A stretch of DNA of 64,000 nucleotides, taken from the NCBI GenBank assembly GCA_023423275.1, contig JAFAFW010000037.1, forward strand, positions 62,001 through 126,000, given 5' to 3'. Position 1 is the first letter of the stretch. The number at the start of each line of letters is the position of its first letter. Below, in pieces: positions 27,683 through 36,527 of this stretch. Both the position numbers and the translations under genes were made by a program. This DNA comes from Pseudomonadota bacterium (lineage in GTDB: Bacteria; Pseudomonadota; Alphaproteobacteria; Rhizobiales; Hyphomicrobiaceae). The notes beneath the pieces are model-generated. The model worked only from the letters and a program-made list of their open reading frames with translations. It was not told the origin of the DNA and made no database searches.

Positions 27683-28750
27683 TCAGTTGCTGTGCGCGCC
27701 ATCCTTCGGCAAAGCGCGCGGCTGCTTTATCGCCTGCATATCGCGCTTCGACTTGGCATCGAAGCGTTCCGCGTCATCGACGGGTTCGGCCTCGATCGTC
27801 ACCTCTTTCGCGTAGGGTTCGATCATCTTGCCGTCGACAGACGCCCCGTTGACGTGCGCGTGTCCATTCATTGCTTTGGGCTTGTCCTTCACGCGGCCCT
27901 TGGCAGGCGCCAGCAGATGGCAAATGCGCGCCAGGGTCTCACGCAACTTGTGGCGATGCACGACCATGTCGATCATGCCATGGGCGAGCAGATATTCCGC
28001 GCGCTGGAAGCCGTCCGGAAGCTGCTCGCGAATCGTCTGCTGAATGACGCGCGGGCCCGCGAAGCAGATGAGCGCGCCGGGTTCGGCAATATGGATGTCG
28101 CCCAGCATCGCGTAAGAGGCCGTGACGCCTCCAGTGGTGGGGTCGGTCAGAACGACGATATAGGGAAGGTGCGCATCGCGCAGGCGCTGGACCGCAATCG
28201 TCGTGCGCGGCATCTGCATGAGCGACAGAATGCCTTCCTGCATCCGCGCACCACCCGAAGCCGCGAACAGAATGAAGGGTGTCTTTTTCTCAACGGCACG
28301 CAGCATGCCCGCGATGACGGCCTCACCGGCAGCCATGCCGAGCGATCCGCCCATGAAACGGAAGTCCTGCGCTGCGGCGACAACCTCGCGGCCATCGAGC
28401 CGACCCTCGCCGATCAGCACCGCGTCTTCGAGAGACGTGTCGGCCTTCGCGTCCTTCAACCTGTCGGTATAGCGGCGACCATCACGGAATTTCAGCGGAT
28501 CCAACGTCACGGAAGGCGCCGGATAGACGGTGTATTCCGCATCGTCGAACATATGCTTCAGGCGCGCATCCGCACCCATGCGGAAATGGTAGTTCGATCC
28601 GGGTACGACGAACTGATTGGCCTCGAGGTCCTTGTAAAAGACCATCTGGCCACTGTCCGGGCACTTGACCCAAAGATTGTCCGGAACCTCGCGCTTCGTC
28701 GTGAGGAAGCTGCGGATCTTGGGACGCACGACGTTGTTGATCCAGTTCAC
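27683..28750 (-). CDS. accD: Acetyl-CoA carboxylase carboxyltransferase beta subunit with degenerate zinc ribbon
   Basis: Forms with AccA the carboxyltransferase that makes malonyl-CoA for fatty acids. 355 residues from GTG 28750 (GAGGAG upstream; the family begins M-N-W-I-x-x-x-x-x-P-K-I). Seen: crotonase-like carboxyltransferase core with GRLDGREVVAAAQDFRFMGG, GMAAGEAV, FAASGGARMQEG and TDPTTGGVTAS. Odd: the N-terminal four-Cys zinc ribbon is lost. Only Cys30 remains; the other three positions are Ser33, Val49 and Ser52 (KCPDSG; VVPGS). Also a long hydrophilic C-terminal extension of roughly 60 residues. An upstream in-frame stretch to 28873 is not family-like. Confidence 0.93.
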   Translation of the reverse strand: MNWINNVVRPKIRSFLTTKREVPDNLWVKCPDSGQMVFYKDLEANQFVVPGSNYHFRMGADARLKHMFDDAEYTVYPAPSVTLDPLKFRDGRRYTDRLKDAKADTSLEDAVLIGEGRLDGREVVAAAQDFRFMGGSLGMAAGEAVIAGMLRAVEKKTPFILFAASGGARMQEGILSLMQMPRTTIAVQRLRDAHLPYIVVLTDPTTGGVTASYAMLGDIHIAEPGALICFAGPRVIQQTIREQLPDGFQRAEYLLAHGMIDMVVHRHKLRETLARICHLLAPAKGRVKDKPKAMNGHAHVNGASVDGKMIEPYAKEVTIEAEPVDDAERFDAKSKRDMQAIKQPRALPKDGAHSN

Positions 28751-28853
28751 GCTCGAGCGCTCCTCAAACTCCGAATACCGATGCCATACACCCTCAGCAA
28801 CTCGTTCCACCTGCCCTGATTCGAAATCCTCAACACACCAGTCTGGAGCCGGG

Positions 28854-29681
28854 CTACGTCGCCCGCAATCCACCAGCCAAGCTTTTCACCAGATCTAAGA
28901 CTGCCGGAGCAGTCTTACCAGTCGGCTTGCCTGCCGGATCGAGATTATCCCTGATGGCGTTAACCAGCGCAGAGCCGACAACAGCACCGTTCGCCCCCTT
29001 GGATATGGCGGCAGCCTGCTCGGGGGTCTTTATCCCAAAACCGACGACTACGGGAAGAGTTGTCGCGCTCCGGATCCGTCCAACCTGGGCATGGACCGCC
29101 TCGACATCGGGCGCCGCCGTCCCGGTGATCCCGGTAATCGAGACATAATAGACGAACCCGCTCGTATTTGCGAGCACCGCGGGCAGTCGCCGGGAATCCG
29201 TGGTCGGCGTCGCCAAGCGTATGAAATTCAACCCTTTTTCAAGAGCTGGCAGGCAGAGCTCGTTATCGGCCTCCGGCGGCACATCGACCACAATAAGGCC
29301 ATCCACGCCTGCGGCCTTGGCATCCTCCAGGAAGGTCTCGGTCGGGTAAACGTAAATCGGGTTGTAGTAGCCCATCAATACAATCGGGGTGCGATCATCG
29401 TGCTTCCGGAACTCCGTCACCAGCGCCAACGTCTTGCGCATGGTCTGACCGGCTGCCAGCGCCCGCTGCGAGGAGAGCTGAACGGCCGGGCCGTCCGCCA
29501 TCGGGTCCGAGAACGGCATACCGAGCTCGATCACGTCGGCCCCTGCCTCCGGCAGCCCCATCAGGATGTCGCGGCAGGTGTCGTAATCGGGATCACCCGC
29601 CGTGATGAAAGTGACAAGAGCACCCCGGCCCTCGGCTTTCAGGTCCGCAAAACGGCGATCGATGCGCGTCTGTGAGGTCAT
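28854..29681 (-). CDS. trpA: Tryptophan synthase alpha subunit
   Basis: Cleaves indole-3-glycerol phosphate to indole and glyceraldehyde 3-phosphate, passing indole to TrpB. 275 residues. Seen: catalytic Glu52 in IELGMPFSDP and Asp63 in MADGPAVQ, GLIVVDVPPEAD, TPTTDSRR and the phosphate-binding VVGFGIKTPEQA. It follows trpB by 24 bases and precedes accD by 103 bases on the same strand. Confidence 0.97.
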   Translation of the reverse strand: MTSQTRIDRRFADLKAEGRGALVTFITAGDPDYDTCRDILMGLPEAGADVIELGMPFSDPMADGPAVQLSSQRALAAGQTMRKTLALVTEFRKHDDRTPIVLMGYYNPIYVYPTETFLEDAKAAGVDGLIVVDVPPEADNELCLPALEKGLNFIRLATPTTDSRRLPAVLANTSGFVYYVSITGITGTAAPDVEAVHAQVGRIRSATTLPVVVGFGIKTPEQAAAISKGANGAVVGSALVNAIRDNLDPAGKPTGKTAPAVLDLVKSLAGGLRAT

Positions 29682-29705
29682 TTTCTAAATTCCAGCCCCG
29701 CCGCC

Positions 29706-30971
29706 TTACATCTGCATTCCAAGATGCCCGGCGACGGCGAAGATATCCTTGTCGCCGCGCCCACACATATTCATGACCAGAAGGTCGGATTGCGGCAGAG
29801 TCGGCGCCAGCTTGGTCACATAGGCCAACGCATGCGAGGGCTCCAGCGCCGGGATGATGCCTTCAAGCCGCGTGCAAAGCTGGAACGCTTCCAGCGCCTC
29901 CTTGTCGGTGATCGGTACGTAGGTCGCGCGGCCGGAATCCTTCAGCCAGGAATGCTCAGGCCCGACACCGGGATAGTCGAGCCCGGCCGAAATCGAGTGG
30001 CCCTCCAGGATCTGTCCATCATCATCCTGCAGCAGATAGGTGCGGTTGCCGTGCAGCACGCCCGGCCGCCCTCCCGTCATCGACGCGCAATGGCCGTTAT
30101 AGACGTCGATCCCATGACCGGCCGCCTCGACGCCGAAAATCTTCACGTCCTTGTCGTCCAGGAACGGATGGAACAGTCCGATGGCGTTGGAACCGCCTCC
30201 GATGGCCGCGACCAGCGTGTCCGGCAGCCGGCCCTCTGCTTCCATGATCTGCTCGCGCACTTCGTTGCCGATCACGGACTGGAAATCACGAACCATCGCC
30301 GGATAGGGATGCGGGCCTGCTGCGGTACCGATGATGTAAAAGGTGTTGTGGACGTTCGAGACCCAATCGCGCAGCGCCTCGTTCATCGAGTCCTTGAGCG
30401 TACCGGAGCCAGAGGTGACCGCATTGACCTTGGCGCCGAGCAGCTTCATGCGGAACACGTTCGGCTTCTGCCGCTCGACGTCCGTGGCGCCCATGTAGAT
30501 TTCGCACGGCAGATCGAAGCGCGCGCACACCGTAGCCACGGCGACGCCGTGCTGTCCTGCGCCCGTCTCCGCGATGATGCGCGTCTTGCCCATGCGTTTG
30601 GCGAGCAGGATCTGGCCAAGGCAGTTGTTGATCTTGTGGCTACCTGTGTGATTGAGCTCGTCGCGTTTGAAGTAGACCTTGGCACCGCCTGTCTTGCCGG
30701 ATGCTTTGGCGAGGCTGCGGTAATGTTCCGTCAAACGCTCGGCGTGATAGAGCGGAGAAGGACGGCCAGAGTAATGCTTATTGAGAGACTCCAGCTCGGC
30801 GCGAAACGCCGGATCGGCCTTGGCCTCGTTGTAGGCCCTCTCCAAATCGAGGATCAGCGGCATCAGCGTTTCGGCAACAAAACGGCCGCCGTACATGCCG
30901 AAGAAGCCGAGATCGTCAGGCCCCATGCGCAAGCTATTGGAAGAGGAGGCGGTTCCGGTTGTCATCGTCAT
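29706..30971 (-). CDS. trpB: Tryptophan synthase beta subunit
   Basis: PLP enzyme joining indole with serine to give tryptophan. 421 residues. Seen: FGMYGGRFVAETLMP near the N-terminus, PLP Lys113 in HTGSHKINN, ETGAGQHGVA, the phosphate-binding GGGSNA and SAGLDYPGVGPEHS. The start shares an ATGA overlap with the end of trpF, indicating coupled translation; ATG 30965, two codons on, is an alternative. Confidence 0.97.
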   Translation of the reverse strand: MTMTTGTASSSNSLRMGPDDLGFFGMYGGRFVAETLMPLILDLERAYNEAKADPAFRAELESLNKHYSGRPSPLYHAERLTEHYRSLAKASGKTGGAKVYFKRDELNHTGSHKINNCLGQILLAKRMGKTRIIAETGAGQHGVAVATVCARFDLPCEIYMGATDVERQKPNVFRMKLLGAKVNAVTSGSGTLKDSMNEALRDWVSNVHNTFYIIGTAAGPHPYPAMVRDFQSVIGNEVREQIMEAEGRLPDTLVAAIGGGSNAIGLFHPFLDDKDVKIFGVEAAGHGIDVYNGHCASMTGGRPGVLHGNRTYLLQDDDGQILEGHSISAGLDYPGVGPEHSWLKDSGRATYVPITDKEALEAFQLCTRLEGIIPALEPSHALAYVTKLAPTLPQSDLLVMNMCGRGDKDIFAVAGHLGMQM

Positions 30972-31645
30972 GCACTCCCTGTCATTTCGGCCTTGGCGGC
31001 ATCCTGCTTGGCGGCAGCCAGAAATCGCCGGATGAGCTCTGGATCTTTCTCGCCCGGCTTCACCTCGACGCCGGATGACACGTCGACCATCTGTGCTCCG
31101 GTCAAGCGGATCGCCTCGGCCACGTTCTGCGGGTTGAGCCCGCCCGACAGCATGAACGGCACGCGGCCTTTCATGCCACTCAGAACGCGCCAGTCAAAGG
31201 TGAGGCCATTTCCGCCGGGTAGCGCGTCCTTGAGATCCGGCGGCGCCTTGGCGTCGAACAGCAACAGATCCGCAATGTCGGCGAACGCCAGAGCCCCGTC
31301 GGCATCCGCCTGCGTTGCAACGCTCACCGCTTTCATCACCGGACGGGCCCAGCGCTTCCGGATCTCGGCGACGCGCCCGGGTGTCTCCTTGCCGTGAAGC
31401 TGAATGAGATCCGGATTGAGCGCGGTCATGACCTCGGCCAGCAGATCATCGTCCGGATCAACGAAAAGCGCCACGACCCGAGCCTTGCTGCGTGCAGCGG
31501 CGGCCAACCGTCCCGCCTCGGCAGGCAAAAGGCTGCGCGGGCTCGGTGGATAGAACACGAACCCGACGTAATCAGCGCCGCCGTCCAGCGCTGCCGCCAA
31601 AGCGGCCTCGCTTTTCAAGCCGCAGATTTTTACCTTCACCGACAT
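30968..31645 (-). CDS. trpF: Phosphoribosylanthranilate isomerase
   Basis: Amadori rearrangement of phosphoribosylanthranilate, third step of tryptophan synthesis. 225 residues from ATG 31645. Seen: catalytic Cys8 in KVKICGLK, GADYVGFVFYPPSPR, LFDAKAP with the catalytic-type Asp, FMLSGGLNPQNV and VDVSSGVEVKPGEKD. Starts the trpF-trpB-trpA unit. Longer in-frame sequence upstream to 31816 overlaps the next gene and is not family-like. Confidence 0.96.
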   Translation of the reverse strand: MSVKVKICGLKSEAALAAALDGGADYVGFVFYPPSPRSLLPAEAGRLAAAARSKARVVALFVDPDDDLLAEVMTALNPDLIQLHGKETPGRVAEIRKRWARPVMKAVSVATQADADGALAFADIADLLLFDAKAPPDLKDALPGGNGLTFDWRVLSGMKGRVPFMLSGGLNPQNVAEAIRLTGAQMVDVSSGVEVKPGEKDPELIRRFLAAAKQDAAKAEMTGSA

Positions 31646-31760
31646 GAAATGTCGCTTTTTGAGCCCATCGCCGCTCACAGCGGCATCCTGCCCGCTCCCT
31701 GGGCTCCTGCTATGTGCCCTGGACGCGCGCGAAACGCAACGTGGTGGCTCATCCCGTCCG

Positions 31761-32723
31761 TTACTGGGCGCTTTCGTAAACAGCCACAGCGGCAGCCAGA
31801 TCCTCGATCGATGCACCGACGGACTTGAACATGGTGATTTCGTCGGCCGAGGTCCGCAGCGGAGCTTCGCCGCGCGCCAACGCGAACAAATCGCCCTGGA
31901 TATCGGCCTCGCGGATCACCCCGGCCTTGAGCGGAATGACCACATCGCCTGCCTCGTGCAGTCCACCCGCCATGGTGTCGACCCAGATCCGGGCACGGCG
32001 GACGACGTCATCGTCGGTTTCGCGCATATCCGGACGATAGGCGCCCACACAATCCACATGGGTTCCGGGCTTGAGCCAGGCGCCATGGATCAGCGGCGTC
32101 GAGGTGATGGTCGCGGAGGAGACGAGATCGGCCTGACGGACTGCGGCTTCCAGATCGGTGGCCACGGAGACAGCAAGACCGCTATCGGAAAGCCCATCGA
32201 CGACCGCCTGCGCGCGATCCGGCGACCGATTCCAGATTGCGACTTCCCGGATCGGCCGTACCGACGCGTGCGCACGCACGAGATAGGGAGCCAGTGCCCC
32301 CGCTCCCACCATCACCATGCGCGTCGCGTCCTCGCGAGCGAGATAACGCGATGCCATCGCCGAAGCGGCAGCCGTCCGCCACACCGTCAGCGAGGTCGCG
32401 TCCATCAGTGCGAGCGGCTCTCCCGTTTCTGTCGAGAGCAGCAGATAAACGCCATAGATGGCGGGCTTACCGAGGCGCGCATTGTCGGGAAACACCGTCA
32501 CCGACTTGACGCCCATATATTTGCCCGCGGTCTCCGCGCCCGCCGCCGAACTGGTCCAAGCCGGCATCAGCAGGAAGGTCGCGTCCGGCCGACCGTCAAG
32601 TTTCACGGTATGATGGTGACGAGGCGGGGAAATGGCCCCCCGGCGGAACGCTTCATCCAGCACGTCCACCAGTTTCGGATAGCCCAGCGCCGCACCTACG
32701 GTGGCCGCATCGATGAAGTTCAT
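31761..32723 (-). CDS. Ornithine cyclodeaminase/mu-crystallin family protein
   Basis: 320-residue NAD(P)-dependent family member. Members include ornithine cyclodeaminase, alanine dehydrogenase and ketimine reductases, so the substrate is unassigned. Seen: KYMGVKSVTVFPDN (substrate/Lys region), the Rossmann motif MVMVGAGALAPYLVRAH, SATITSTPLI and GTHVDCVGAYRPD. ATG 32723 gives the family start; in-frame codons to 32852 are Arg-rich and run into the LapA-domain gene. It sits between the LapA-domain gene and trpF with no metabolic link that I can see. Confidence 0.88.
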   Translation of the reverse strand: MNFIDAATVGAALGYPKLVDVLDEAFRRGAISPPRHHHTVKLDGRPDATFLLMPAWTSSAAGAETAGKYMGVKSVTVFPDNARLGKPAIYGVYLLLSTETGEPLALMDATSLTVWRTAAASAMASRYLAREDATRMVMVGAGALAPYLVRAHASVRPIREVAIWNRSPDRAQAVVDGLSDSGLAVSVATDLEAAVRQADLVSSATITSTPLIHGAWLKPGTHVDCVGAYRPDMRETDDDVVRRARIWVDTMAGGLHEAGDVVIPLKAGVIREADIQGDLFALARGEAPLRTSADEITMFKSVGASIEDLAAAVAVYESAQ

Positions 32724-32740
32724 GCTGCGTGATTTCCTTG

Positions 32741-33115
32741 TCAGCGACCAGTCAGTGCAAGCTGACGCAAATCTGCCGGCTGGGCGCCAGCCTTGCTCGC
32801 CGCCACACGCGCGTCGCGCTCGCGGCCGAGCCGTTCGGCCTCTGCCCGCCATCGTACCGCGTCCTGGGCCCGCGCCCGGGCCACCTTGCGCCAGCGCCCC
32901 TGACTGATCCAGGTTGCAATGCCACCCATCACAACGCCGACGATCAGCATCCCGAACAGATAGGCATAGAACGGCAATTCAGCCGCCAGGACCGGATCAG
33001 CGGGGTTGAAGGGGTCGAGAACGAGACGTACATCGTGACGATTGGCAACGGCCAGCGTCACCAGAAACACGGCCGCGATAAAGCCGAACAGCAATCCCAG
33101 CACCCGGCCGAGCAC
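32741..33115 (-). CDS. LapA (lipopolysaccharide assembly protein A) domain protein
   Basis: 124-residue inner-membrane protein. Seen: helix about 5-23 (VLGLLFGFIAAVFLVTLAV), the family motif NRHDVRLVLDPF, a second helix about 48-69 (AYLFGMLIVGVVMGGIATW), then a charged, probably coiled-coil tail. In E. coli LapA helps tune LpxC turnover; function in alphaproteobacteria is not established. Lies between ihfB and the cyclodeaminase homologue; ihfB-lapA adjacency is common. Confidence 0.85.
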   Translation of the reverse strand: MLGRVLGLLFGFIAAVFLVTLAVANRHDVRLVLDPFNPADPVLAAELPFYAYLFGMLIVGVVMGGIATWISQGRWRKVARARAQDAVRWRAEAERLGRERDARVAASKAGAQPADLRQLALTGR

Positions 33116-33168
33116 GATCGAATTCTCCTCAATACGTCAATCGCGCCCGATTTGAGAACGATGCCCGT

Positions 33169-33459
33169 TTAGCGCGCGTTCGTCCGGTTCAGGCGCTCGC
33201 GAAGTTCCTTACCTGTCTTGAAGAACGGAACAAACTTCTCCTCCACAGGAACGGCCGCGCCTGTCCTGGGATTACGTCCCTGCCGCGGCGCCCGATACTT
33301 CACCGTGAACGCACCAAAACCACGAAGCTCGACCCGATCGCCGCGCGCCAGTGCGTTGACAATCTCTTCGAATATGACGTTGACGATGCGCTCGACGTCA
33401 CGGTGATAAAGGTGCGGATTGGCGGCCGCGATCTTCTGGATCAGCTCGGACTTGATCAA
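33169..33459 (-). CDS. ihfB: Integration host factor beta subunit
   Basis: Nucleoid protein that bends DNA at specific sites as a heterodimer with IHF-alpha. 96 residues. Seen: IKSELIQKIAAANPHL, the conserved GFGAFTVKYRAPRQGRNPRT with the beta-arm region, and FKTGKELRERLN. I place the start at TTG 33459, directly after GGAGGGG, giving the standard I-K-S-E-L N-terminus. Extending to 33519 would add unrelated residues. Confidence 0.95.
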   Translation of the reverse strand: MIKSELIQKIAAANPHLYHRDVERIVNVIFEEIVNALARGDRVELRGFGAFTVKYRAPRQGRNPRTGAAVPVEEKFVPFFKTGKELRERLNRTNAR

Positions 33460-33497
33460 GACGCCCCTCCGAACATATGAAAATTGAGTGTTTTCAA

Positions 33498-34463
33498 TCA
33501 GTTTCGCGAAGGTTGCCAAACCGATACAAGACCGTCAAGTGCAAAGGAGCCGAGTGGGCCGTCCTTCGCAAGTAAAGTGGCCAGTTCTCCTCCGATTTGC
33601 CCCGTCAGAAGCCGGACGATCCCGGCAAGGGCGCCACTCCACGCCCAATCCCTGCCGCCGACCTTCCAATCGACAATCCGCAAGTCCTTCTGAACGCCAC
33701 GGCCTTCCAGCCAGCGCACGGCTTCCTGCTCGCCACCGATCTCATCGATCAACTTGTATGTCACGGCCTCACGGCCTGAGAAAACCCGTCCTTGCTCAAG
33801 GCCGGGAATTGCTGCCGTGTTGACCTGTCTGCGGTCCCTGACGAGCCCGAGAAACCACTGCTGCCCCTCGGCGATCATCGTCTCCGTCACCTGCCTGCCG
33901 GCCTCGTCCAACGGCTGGAACGGTGATGGAACAGCCTTCAGCGGACCGCTTTTGATCTCATTCATCTTGACGCCGATCTTGTCGAGCAGCCCGCTGACCT
34001 CCGGCCACTGCATGATCACGCCGACAGACCCTGTGATCGAATTTCCGCGCGCGACGATGTGATCAGTGCCAAGCCCGGCGATGTAGGCGGCTGAGGCGGC
34101 CACGGTGCCGAATTGGGCGACGACGGGTTTTTTCGCCGACAGTTTACGAAGGCTCTCGTACAGTGCCTCACCACCTGTGGTCGTGCCGCCGGGGCTGTTC
34201 ACAAACAGGATCACCCCGGAAACGTGGCTGGATTCGGCAACCCTCTCCAGCAGCTTGAGCTGCTCCCGGCTCTCCGTGATCATTCCTTCCAGCGTGATCC
34301 GCGCTATCTGGCGCCGATCCGTAAAGCCACCCTCGCCGGAAAACATGTAGGCTCCGATGGCGGCCGCGACCGCCAAAATCGCGGCGATCCGCCAGAATGA
34401 CAGATGACGCTTCAGACGGCGGCGATCCAAAAGGGTCTCGGTCTCAAGGCTCATGGGCGGCAT
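33498..34463 (-). CDS. sppA: Signal peptide peptidase SppA (short form)
   Basis: Membrane-anchored serine protease that degrades cleaved signal peptides. 321 residues, the single-domain form. Seen: membrane helix about 22-40 (SFWRIAAILAVAAAIGAYM), nucleophile Ser124 in VAASAAYIAG, general-base Lys171 in EIKSGPLKAVPSP, plus VNSPGG and GSVGVIMQWPE. The Ser-Lys spacing fits the bacterial family. ATG 34463 or 34454 may start it; neither has a strong ribosome-binding site. Confidence 0.93.
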   Translation of the reverse strand: MPPMSLETETLLDRRRLKRHLSFWRIAAILAVAAAIGAYMFSGEGGFTDRRQIARITLEGMITESREQLKLLERVAESSHVSGVILFVNSPGGTTTGGEALYESLRKLSAKKPVVAQFGTVAASAAYIAGLGTDHIVARGNSITGSVGVIMQWPEVSGLLDKIGVKMNEIKSGPLKAVPSPFQPLDEAGRQVTETMIAEGQQWFLGLVRDRRQVNTAAIPGLEQGRVFSGREAVTYKLIDEIGGEQEAVRWLEGRGVQKDLRIVDWKVGGRDWAWSGALAGIVRLLTGQIGGELATLLAKDGPLGSFALDGLVSVWQPSRN

Positions 34464-34557
34464 CTCGCGCGAGGTTGGCTACCGAGCGGCAGCAGATTGC
34501 CGACAACGTAGGCTCACCGTCTGCCACGTTCAATGGCTCGGATGCGCCGCAATGAAA

Positions 34558-34584
34558 AAGGGCGGGCCTAACCGACCCGCCCTT
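34558..34584 (-). terminator. Rho-independent terminator after rpsA
   Basis: 9-bp stem AAGGGCGGG (34558-34566) with CCCGCCCTT (34576-34584). On the minus strand it is followed by a T run and lies 28 bases past the rpsA stop. Confidence 0.87.
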
Positions 34585-34612
34585 CTCAATTCCGAGAGGT
34601 CCTAACGAGAGA

Positions 34613-36334
34613 TCACTCGTCGTCCTTGTCTTCCTCGCGCTTCTTGATCGCGGCCTTGAAGATGTCGCCCAGAGATGCGCCAGAGTCGGTTGAACCGTAC
34701 TGAGCAACCGCCTGCTTCTCTTCCGAGATCTCGAGCTGCTTGATCGACACGGTAATCCGGCGGGTCGCCTTGTCGACGCTGAGCACTGACGCATCGACCT
34801 TGTCGCCGACATTGAAGCGCTCGGGCCGCTGCTCGGCACGATCACGCGACAGATCGGACCGCTTGATGAAGGCCGTCACATCGCTGCCGGCGAGCTTGAC
34901 CTCGATGCCATTCTCCTGAACGGCAACGACTTCACAGGTGACGGCATCGCCCTTCTTGAAGCGGCTGATCGTATCGATCGGATCGCCGGCAAGCTGCTTG
35001 ATGCCGAGCGAGATGCGCTCCTTCTGGCTGTCGACGTCGAGAACCACGGCTTTGACGTCGTCGCCTTTCTTGTACTCCTTGATGACCTCGTCGCCAGCGC
35101 GGTTCCAGTCGAGATCCGACAGGTGGACCATGCCGTCCACGCCACCATCCAGGCCGATGAACAGGCCGAACTCGGTGATGTTGCGGATCGGACCTTCGAC
35201 CACGGTGCCTTTCGGATGCTGCGACAGGAAGGCCTCCCAGGGGTTTTCCTGGGTCTGCTTCAGGCCGAGGCTGATGCGGCGCTTGTTCGGATCCACTTCG
35301 AGGATCTGCACTTCCACCTGCTGGCTGGTGGAGACGATCTTGCCCGGATGAACGTTCTTCTTGGTCCAGCTCATCTCGGAAACGTGGATCAGGCCTTCGA
35401 CGCCCGGCTCCAGCTCCACGAACGCACCGTAGTCGGCGATGTTCGTCACGGTGCCGGTAAACTTGGCGCCGATCGGGTACTTCGCCTCGATGCCCTGCCA
35501 CGGATCGGCCTGCAGCTGCTTGATGCCGAGGCTGATGCGCTGCGTCTCCGGGTTGATGCGGATGATCTGCACCTTCACGTTGTCGCCGACGTTGACGATC
35601 TCCGAGGGATGGTTCACGCGGCGCCACGCCATATCGGTGACGTGCAGCAGGCCGTCGATGCCGCCGAGATCGATGAACGCACCGTAGTCGGTGATGTTCT
35701 TGACCAGACCCTCGATGACCTGGCCTTCGCCAAGCCGCGCGACGATGTCGGCGCGCTGTTCTGCACGGGTCTCTTCCAGCACCGAGCGGCGGGACACGAC
35801 GATATTACCGCGACGACGGTCCATCTTCAGAATCTGGAACGGCAGGTCCTGGTGCATCAGCGGACCGATGTCGCGCACCGGACGGATGTCGACCTGGCTG
35901 CCCGGCAGGAACGCCACGGCTCCGTCGAGATCGACCGTGAAGCCGCCCTTGACCTTATTAAAGATCACACCCGTGACCTTCTCGCCCTTCTCGAACTGCT
36001 TCTCAAGGCGGGTCCAGCTCTCTTCGCGACGAGCCTTGTCGCGGCTCAGAACAGCTTCACCGAGCGCGTTCTCGATGCGCTCCAGGTAAACTTCGACCTC
36101 GTCGCCGACCTTGATGTCCGACTGACGACCGGGGGCCGTGAACTCCTTCAGCGCGACGCGGCCTTCCATCTTCAGGCCGACGTCGATCACCGCCATGTCC
36201 TTCTCGATCGAGACGACCTTGCCGCGAACGACACTGCCCTCATAGGCATCGTCGGCGGACAGCGTCTCGTTCAGCATCGCTGCAAATTCGTCGATGGACG
36301 GCGAAAGCTCTTTGGAGGTCTGTGGCGTGCTCAA
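34613..36334 (-). CDS. rpsA: 30S ribosomal protein S1
   Basis: RNA-binding ribosomal protein that brings mRNA to the 30S subunit. 573 residues with six S1-type OB-fold repeats. Repeated elements seen include GAFIDLGGIDGLLHVTDMAW, GAFVELEPGVEGLIHVSEM and GLFIGLDGGVDGMVHLSDL, and closing strands such as RISLGIKQ. Acidic C-terminus. Downstream of cmk as in most alphaproteobacteria. A 193-base gap to cmk holds its own leader and probable promoter; a terminator follows. Confidence 0.98.
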   Translation of the reverse strand: MSTPQTSKELSPSIDEFAAMLNETLSADDAYEGSVVRGKVVSIEKDMAVIDVGLKMEGRVALKEFTAPGRQSDIKVGDEVEVYLERIENALGEAVLSRDKARREESWTRLEKQFEKGEKVTGVIFNKVKGGFTVDLDGAVAFLPGSQVDIRPVRDIGPLMHQDLPFQILKMDRRRGNIVVSRRSVLEETRAEQRADIVARLGEGQVIEGLVKNITDYGAFIDLGGIDGLLHVTDMAWRRVNHPSEIVNVGDNVKVQIIRINPETQRISLGIKQLQADPWQGIEAKYPIGAKFTGTVTNIADYGAFVELEPGVEGLIHVSEMSWTKKNVHPGKIVSTSQQVEVQILEVDPNKRRISLGLKQTQENPWEAFLSQHPKGTVVEGPIRNITEFGLFIGLDGGVDGMVHLSDLDWNRAGDEVIKEYKKGDDVKAVVLDVDSQKERISLGIKQLAGDPIDTISRFKKGDAVTCEVVAVQENGIEVKLAGSDVTAFIKRSDLSRDRAEQRPERFNVGDKVDASVLSVDKATRRITVSIKQLEISEEKQAVAQYGSTDSGASLGDIFKAAIKKREEDKDDE

Positions 36335-36527
36335 ATTCGGTATCCTTCTAAAGGTTTCGGAACAGGCGTTGGCCTGTGCGGTTCATTGATGCGCTGAGAA
36401 GCCCCCGAGCACCCACGTGCCCGGCTGACGAGGTCAGCGCGCGATATTTCGGATCTTTCTCGGATGCATCGCCGGCAGAGGGGGTTGCCCGCCAACCAGA
36501 TTAGGGGCGCACCACGTTGGGCACACC

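Noticed and set aside
29724..31397. 557-codon plus-strand open frame opposite trpB and trpF
   Set aside because: Antisense shadow of two certain enzymes; Arg/His/Asp-rich and without any recognisable domain.
35123..36397. 424-codon plus-strand open frame opposite rpsA
   Set aside because: Mirrors the repeated S1 domains; low-complexity Asp/Leu/His-rich translation and no ribosome-binding site.
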